In this document: positions 63,450 through 64,000 of the stretch, piece by piece | How the letters are laid out: every line of letters starts with the position of its first letter | Position numbering within the stretch: the stretch's first letter is position 1 | Assembly: GCA_964393605.1 (NCBI GenBank) | Contig: CAYMUL010000005.1 | Coordinates: 62,001 to 126,000, forward strand | Source: CAYMUL01 sp964393605 | GTDB taxonomy: Bacteria > Bacteroidota > Ignavibacteria > Ignavibacteriales > Ignavibacteriaceae | Length of the DNA stretch: 64,000 nucleotides | Direction of reading: 5' to 3' | The notes under the pieces: generated by a model | The model's database searches: none | What the model saw: only the letters and a program-made list of their open reading frames with translations | Told to the model about the DNA's origin: nothing | Program-made: the position numbers and the translations under genes

Positions 63450-63597
63450 TTTGTTTCTCGTTTTTTATTCTCACTCCAAGTTAAACATTTTTTTTCTTAT
63501 CTGAAATTTTCTATCTCTGTGCAAGAGAAGCTCTCTTCCGTTAAATCATCCAACCCAACCACATTCCCCGCCGGTATGCCGCGGGCGGCGAGGTAGT
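63192..63597. repeat. Conserved junction block, copy 3
   Basis: This is the third copy of the junction block. It is colinear with the blocks at 57.6 and 60.4 kb, about 2.8 kb apart. Confidence 0.85.
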
Positions 63598-63763
63598 AGT
63601 TTTTTACAGCTCGAGATACAAACCCTAAAGAATCTTGATCGTCCGACGGTTCTTTATAAACCACCAGCACATTTTCAGGTCCGGGTGTATTCGCATAGGT
63701 TTGAGCTTTTGCAAGGTTATTGCAAAGAAGAAAAAAGAAACAGAAAATTAAAAGATGTTTCAT
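63497..63763 (-). CDS. Truncated TIGR03790-like N-terminal fragment, copy 3
   Basis: The 88-aa ORF has a signal peptide (ending AKAQ), NTPGPENVLVVYKEPSDDQD (a slightly longer loop than the others), NYYLAARGIPAGNVVGL, and ends CTEIENFR. It starts nine bases after the partial propeller gene at the window edge. Same interpretation as the other two fragments. Confidence 0.65.
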   Translation of the reverse strand: MKHLLIFCFFFLLCNNLAKAQTYANTPGPENVLVVYKEPSDDQDSLGFVSRAVKNYYLAARGIPAGNVVGLDDLTEESFSCTEIENFR

Positions 63764-63772
63764 ACTGTACTC

Positions 63773-64000
63773 CTATTTAATGATTGTTAGTTTATTAACA
63801 GCAGTATATCCACTGCCTGTAGTTAGCTTATAAAAATAAATACCTGAAGTAAGATCGTTCGAATCTAAAATTATTGAATAAACGCCAGGTTGCTTTTCTT
63901 CATTTATTAACTCAGTTATTTTCTCTCCTAAAATTGAATATAAAGAAATATTCACAGCATCTTTTTTATATAATGCGTATTTGATAGTTGTTTGCGGGTT
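63773..64000 (-). CDS. C-terminal end of another T9SS-sorted protein (probably propeller copy 4), runs off window
   Basis: The frame is open to the right edge. The visible 75 residues, starting NPQTTIKYAL, are a type A sorting domain: VNISLYSILGEKITELINEE, then GIYFYKLTTGSGYTAVNKLT. This closely follows the end of propeller copy 2. By position in the array it should be a fourth Ycf48-like gene. Confidence 0.85.
   Translation of the reverse strand, partial: NPQTTIKYALYKKDAVNISLYSILGEKITELINEEKQPGVYSIILDSNDLTSGIYFYKLTTGSGYTAVNKLTIIK

Overview
The window looks like a chromosomal scaffold from the class Ignavibacteria (Ignavibacteriota/Bacteroidota side of the FCB group). The basis is: low GC; a Gram-negative envelope set (bamA, two Skp/OmpH genes, lpxD); several secreted proteins ending in a type IX secretion (T9SS) type A C-terminal sorting domain with the NPFNP signature; a PorQ-like T9SS component; a TonB-dependent receptor paired with a lipoprotein; menaquinone genes; and Bacteroidota-type -7 promoter boxes (TAnnTTTG). 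I see no rRNA, tRNA or CRISPR array. One 100-N assembly gap lies at 36696-36795.

Layout. 1-4.0 kb (minus): the N-terminal part of an Ig-domain lipoprotein, then a VanX-like dipeptidase and an M14 carboxypeptidase. 4.1-5.8 kb: a TerB-like protein and a macro-domain protein (plus), convergent with an EamA transporter. 5.9-12.9 kb (minus): the envelope cluster uppS-bamA-ompH-ompH-lpxD-eno. 13.0-14.4 kb (minus): lexA with a self-regulatory-looking promoter/operator and two small co-transcribed genes. 14.5-19.5 kb: ilvE, a secreted prolyl oligopeptidase, a lipoprotein and a DUF4256 protein. 19.6-23.2 kb (minus): a restriction-modification locus: a BsuBI/PstI-type methylase and endonuclease pair bounded by near-identical 45-bp direct repeats that each contain a terminator, then an extra methyltransferase and a coupled 39-codon ORF. 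23.2-27.0 kb: two T9SS cargo proteins. 27.0-32.5 kb (minus): a compact hrcA-grpE-dnaJ-comEA-like-(pseudopilin-like)-(PilM-like)-rsmD string. 32.7-36.0 kb: purM, a secreted propeller-like protein and a GT-C-like membrane protein.

36.0-36.96 kb is a non-coding array of long repeats built from short palindromes, interrupted by the assembly gap. 37.0-46.9 kb (plus) is a tightly packed run: lipoprotein, TonB receptor, a TatD-radical SAM fusion, dacB, an HDAC-like deacetylase, an M28 peptidase, menH-menB-menA, then menE. A hotdog thioesterase, plausibly the DHNA-CoA hydrolase, is convergent with menE and coupled to an atypical aquaporin. 49.5-51.2 kb holds more palindromic repeats and porQ.

51.2-64.0 kb (minus) is the most unusual part. 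A tandem array alternates large Ycf48-like beta-propeller T9SS proteins (824-830 aa) with short secreted ORFs (73-88 aa). The short ORFs match only the N-terminus of the 1389-aa TIGR03790-like/beta-helix protein that ends the array. The unit repeats about every 2.8 kb. Each junction holds a conserved block of about 406 bp covering the end of the short ORF and the first ~85 codons of the next propeller gene, while the propeller bodies and sorting domains have diverged. The array continues past the right edge of the window.
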